From Sphingomonadaceae bacterium (lineage in GTDB: Bacteria; Pseudomonadota; Alphaproteobacteria; Sphingomonadales; Sphingomonadaceae), in contig JASBUR010000031.1 of NCBI GenBank assembly GCA_030147805.1, positions 1-64,000 on the forward strand: a stretch of 64,000 nucleotides of DNA, in the 5' to 3' direction. The notes beneath the pieces were generated by a model. That model was not told the DNA's origin, did not search any database, and worked only from the letters and a program-made list of their open reading frames with translations. Below are positions 61,756 through 64,000 of this stretch, one piece after another; positions within the stretch are counted from its first letter, which is position 1, and each line of letters starts with the position of its first letter. The position numbers were made by a program, and so were the translations under genes.

Positions 61756-64000
61756 ATGGCCAAGGCACAGGCGGTGCGGCGATCGTCGCTGATACCCGCG
61801 GCATGGGTCGAGGCGATGCGCCACGCGGCGACGGTGGCGGCGGGCGCCGCCTTCGTCGTCCTGGCGCTCGCCCTGGCGCTGGCGCTGGCCAGCTACGACG
61901 CCGCCGACCCGTCGCTCAATCATGCGACCTCGCGCGTGCCGTCGAACTGGCTCGGCGGCTTCGGCGCCGGCTTCGCCGACCTGCTGCTGCAGACCGTCGG
62001 GCTCGGCGCGGTGCTGCTGCTGCCGCTGGTCGCCGCGGTCGGCGTGCGTATCGTGCGCGGCCAGCCGGTCGACCGCTGGCGGCGCTACCTCGCGGCGACG
62101 CTTGCGGCGAGTCTCGCCGCCGCGGTGGCGCTGGGCGGCAGCGGCGTCGACGTCGGCTGGCTCCCCGCGGGACTCGGCGGCGCGGTCGGCTTCGTCGGCC
62201 GCGGGCTGCTCGACGGCGCGATGGCGCTGCTGCCCCCCGAGGTGCCGCCGCTCGCGGTGTCGATCGTCCCGGTGGCGCTGCTCGCACTCGCCGCCGCGAC
62301 GCTGTTCGTGTGGGGGCTGGGCGTCGACCGCGCCGACTGGCGCGAGCTGTTCGCGCGGCTGCGGCGCGCGCCGGCGTTCGACGACGACGACGAGCTGTTC
62401 GACGACGAGGAGGACGCGGCGGCCGAGGCAGCGCCGGCGCGGCCGCGCGTCCGCACCGCGAGCGTCGACGACGGCGAGTCGGAGAGCCCGGCGGCGCCGC
62501 GCGCGCGCATCCTCGGCCGCACGCCGGCGCCGGCACCGTCCAAGCGCGTCGCCAAGGAGCGGCAGTCGTCGCTCGACCTCGGCGACACCTTCAAGCTGCC
62601 GCCGCTGTCGCTGCTCGCCGAGCCGCCCAAGAACGTCGGCATCAAGGTCGACGCCGCGGCGCTCGAGCAGAATGCCCGGCTGCTCGAATCGGTGCTCGAG
62701 GATTTCGGCGTGAAGGGCGAGATCGTCGAGGTGCGCCCCGGCCCGGTCGTCACGATGTACGAGCTCGAGCCGGCCCCCGGCATCAAGGCGAGCCGCGTCA
62801 TCGGCCTCGCCGACGACATCGCGCGCTCGATGAGCGCGATCTCGGCGCGCGTCGCCGTCGTCCCTGGGCGCAACGTCATCGGCATCGAGCTGCCCAACGC
62901 GCGGCGCGAGATGGTGTCGCTGTCGCAGCTGATGTCGTCGTCGGCGTTCGAGGACCGCGCGGTGGCGCTGCCGCTGATCCTCGGCAAGAACATCGCCGGC
63001 GACCCGGTCGTCGCCGACCTCGCGCCGATGCCGCATCTGCTGATCGCCGGCACCACCGGCTCGGGCAAGTCGGTCGGCCTCAACGCCATGATCCTGTCGC
63101 TGCTCTACCGGCTGACGCCCGAGCAGTGCCGGATGATCATGATCGACCCCAAGATGCTCGAGCTGTCGGTCTATGATGGCATCCCGCACCTGCTGTCGCC
63201 CGTCGTGACCGAGCCGGCGAAGGCGATCCGGGCGCTGAAATGGGCGGTCGAGCAGATGGAGGACCGCTACCGGATGATGGCGAGCATCAACGTGCGCTCG
63301 CTCGCCGGTTTCAACCAGAAGGTGCGCGAGGCCGCCGCCAAGAACCAGCCGTTCACGCGGCGGATCCATACCGGCTATGATTCGGAGACCGGCCAGCCGG
63401 TCTACGAGGTCGAGACGCTCGAGTTCGAGCCGCTGCCGCTGGTGGTGGTCGTCGTCGACGAGCTCGCCGACCTGATGATGACCGCCGGCAAGGAGGTCGA
63501 GTTCCTGATCCAGCGGCTGGCGCAGAAGGCGCGCGCCGCCGGCATCCACCTCATCATGGCGACGCAGCGCCCGTCGGTCGACGTCATCACCGGCGTCATC
63601 AAGGCCAACCTGCCGACGCGCATCAGCTTCCAGGTGACCTCGAAGATCGACAGCCGCACGATCCTCGGCGAGCAGGGCGCCGAGCAGCTGCTCGGCAAGG
63701 GCGACATGCTCTACATGCCCGGCGGCAAGCAGATCATCCGCGTCCACGGGCCGTTCGTGTCCGACGAGGAGGTCGAGGGCGTCGCCGCGCATTGGAAGGA
63801 CCAGGGCTTCCCCGATTACATCGCGGCGGTGACCGAGGAGCCCGCCGAGGGCGGCGAGTTCGGGCTCGACCTCGACGGCGACGACGAGGAGGCCGATCTC
63901 TACCGCCGCGCCATCCAGGTGGTCGCCGAGAGCCAGAAGGCGTCGACGAGCTATATCCAGCGCCAGCTGCGCATCGGCTACAACAATGCCGCGCGGCTCA
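61756..64000 (+). CDS. ftsK: DNA translocase FtsK, truncated by the window edge
   Basis: Four N-terminal TM segments; HLLIAGTTGSGKSVGLNAMILSLLYRLTPEQCRMIMIDPKMLELSVYDGIPHLLSPVVT...VVDELADLMM. Confidence 0.96.
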   Translation, partial: MAKAQAVRRSSLIPAAWVEAMRHAATVAAGAAFVVLALALALALASYDAADPSLNHATSRVPSNWLGGFGAGFADLLLQTVGLGAVLLLPLVAAVGVRIVRGQPVDRWRRYLAATLAASLAAAVALGGSGVDVGWLPAGLGGAVGFVGRGLLDGAMALLPPEVPPLAVSIVPVALLALAAATLFVWGLGVDRADWRELFARLRRAPAFDDDDELFDDEEDAAAEAAPARPRVRTASVDDGESESPAAPRARILGRTPAPAPSKRVAKERQSSLDLGDTFKLPPLSLLAEPPKNVGIKVDAAALEQNARLLESVLEDFGVKGEIVEVRPGPVVTMYELEPAPGIKASRVIGLADDIARSMSAISARVAVVPGRNVIGIELPNARREMVSLSQLMSSSAFEDRAVALPLILGKNIAGDPVVADLAPMPHLLIAGTTGSGKSVGLNAMILSLLYRLTPEQCRMIMIDPKMLELSVYDGIPHLLSPVVTEPAKAIRALKWAVEQMEDRYRMMASINVRSLAGFNQKVREAAAKNQPFTRRIHTGYDSETGQPVYEVETLEFEPLPLVVVVVDELADLMMTAGKEVEFLIQRLAQKARAAGIHLIMATQRPSVDVITGVIKANLPTRISFQVTSKIDSRTILGEQGAEQLLGKGDMLYMPGGKQIIRVHGPFVSDEEVEGVAAHWKDQGFPDYIAAVTEEPAEGGEFGLDLDGDDEEADLYRRAIQVVAESQKASTSYIQRQLRIGYNNAARL

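Noticed and set aside
60850-63792. 980-aa minus-strand ORF antisense to ftsK and ubiH
   Set aside because: Low-complexity His/Arg/Asp-rich antisense frame; ftsK and ubiH-like proteins explain the locus.

Overview
This 64 kb window is high-GC chromosomal DNA from an alphaproteobacterium, most likely a sphingomonad (inferred from gene content, not tested). It is mostly conserved core genes: putA with an Lrp regulator, thiolase, a pcm-like gene/tolC/popZ-like, valS, a carotenoid block (crtY-crtI-crtB, crtZ, crtW) next to a sulfotransferase, uvrB, a class I fumarase, nrdA/nrdB, S1/P1 nuclease, a BVMO-like FMO, uvrA, gpsA-tsaD, hemC-hemD-Mic60-like, tRNA-Cys, tRNA-Gly, ubiH-like and a truncated ftsK. 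The main accessory region is about 44.9-48.3 kb, with decayed beta/gamma-crystallin-like genes and an AT-richer two-gene module of unknown function (soluble ~310 aa plus ~208 aa with four predicted TM segments). The points most worth a second look are: (i) that two-gene module; (ii) a GNRA-hairpin-rich, apparently non-coding stretch at 41.58-41.93 kb ending in a terminator-like hairpin; (iii) a 27-bp triple 9-mer DnaA-box-like array present both upstream of nrdA and beside that putative RNA; (iv) a palindromic repeat inserted in frame in UvrA; (v) hemD in the same frame as hemC with no conventional start codon near its expected N-terminus; (vi) a strong orphan terminator upstream of ftsK, suggesting a small RNA; (vii) crtW/crtZ beside a sulfotransferase. 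All calls are from reading the sequence; no database search was run.
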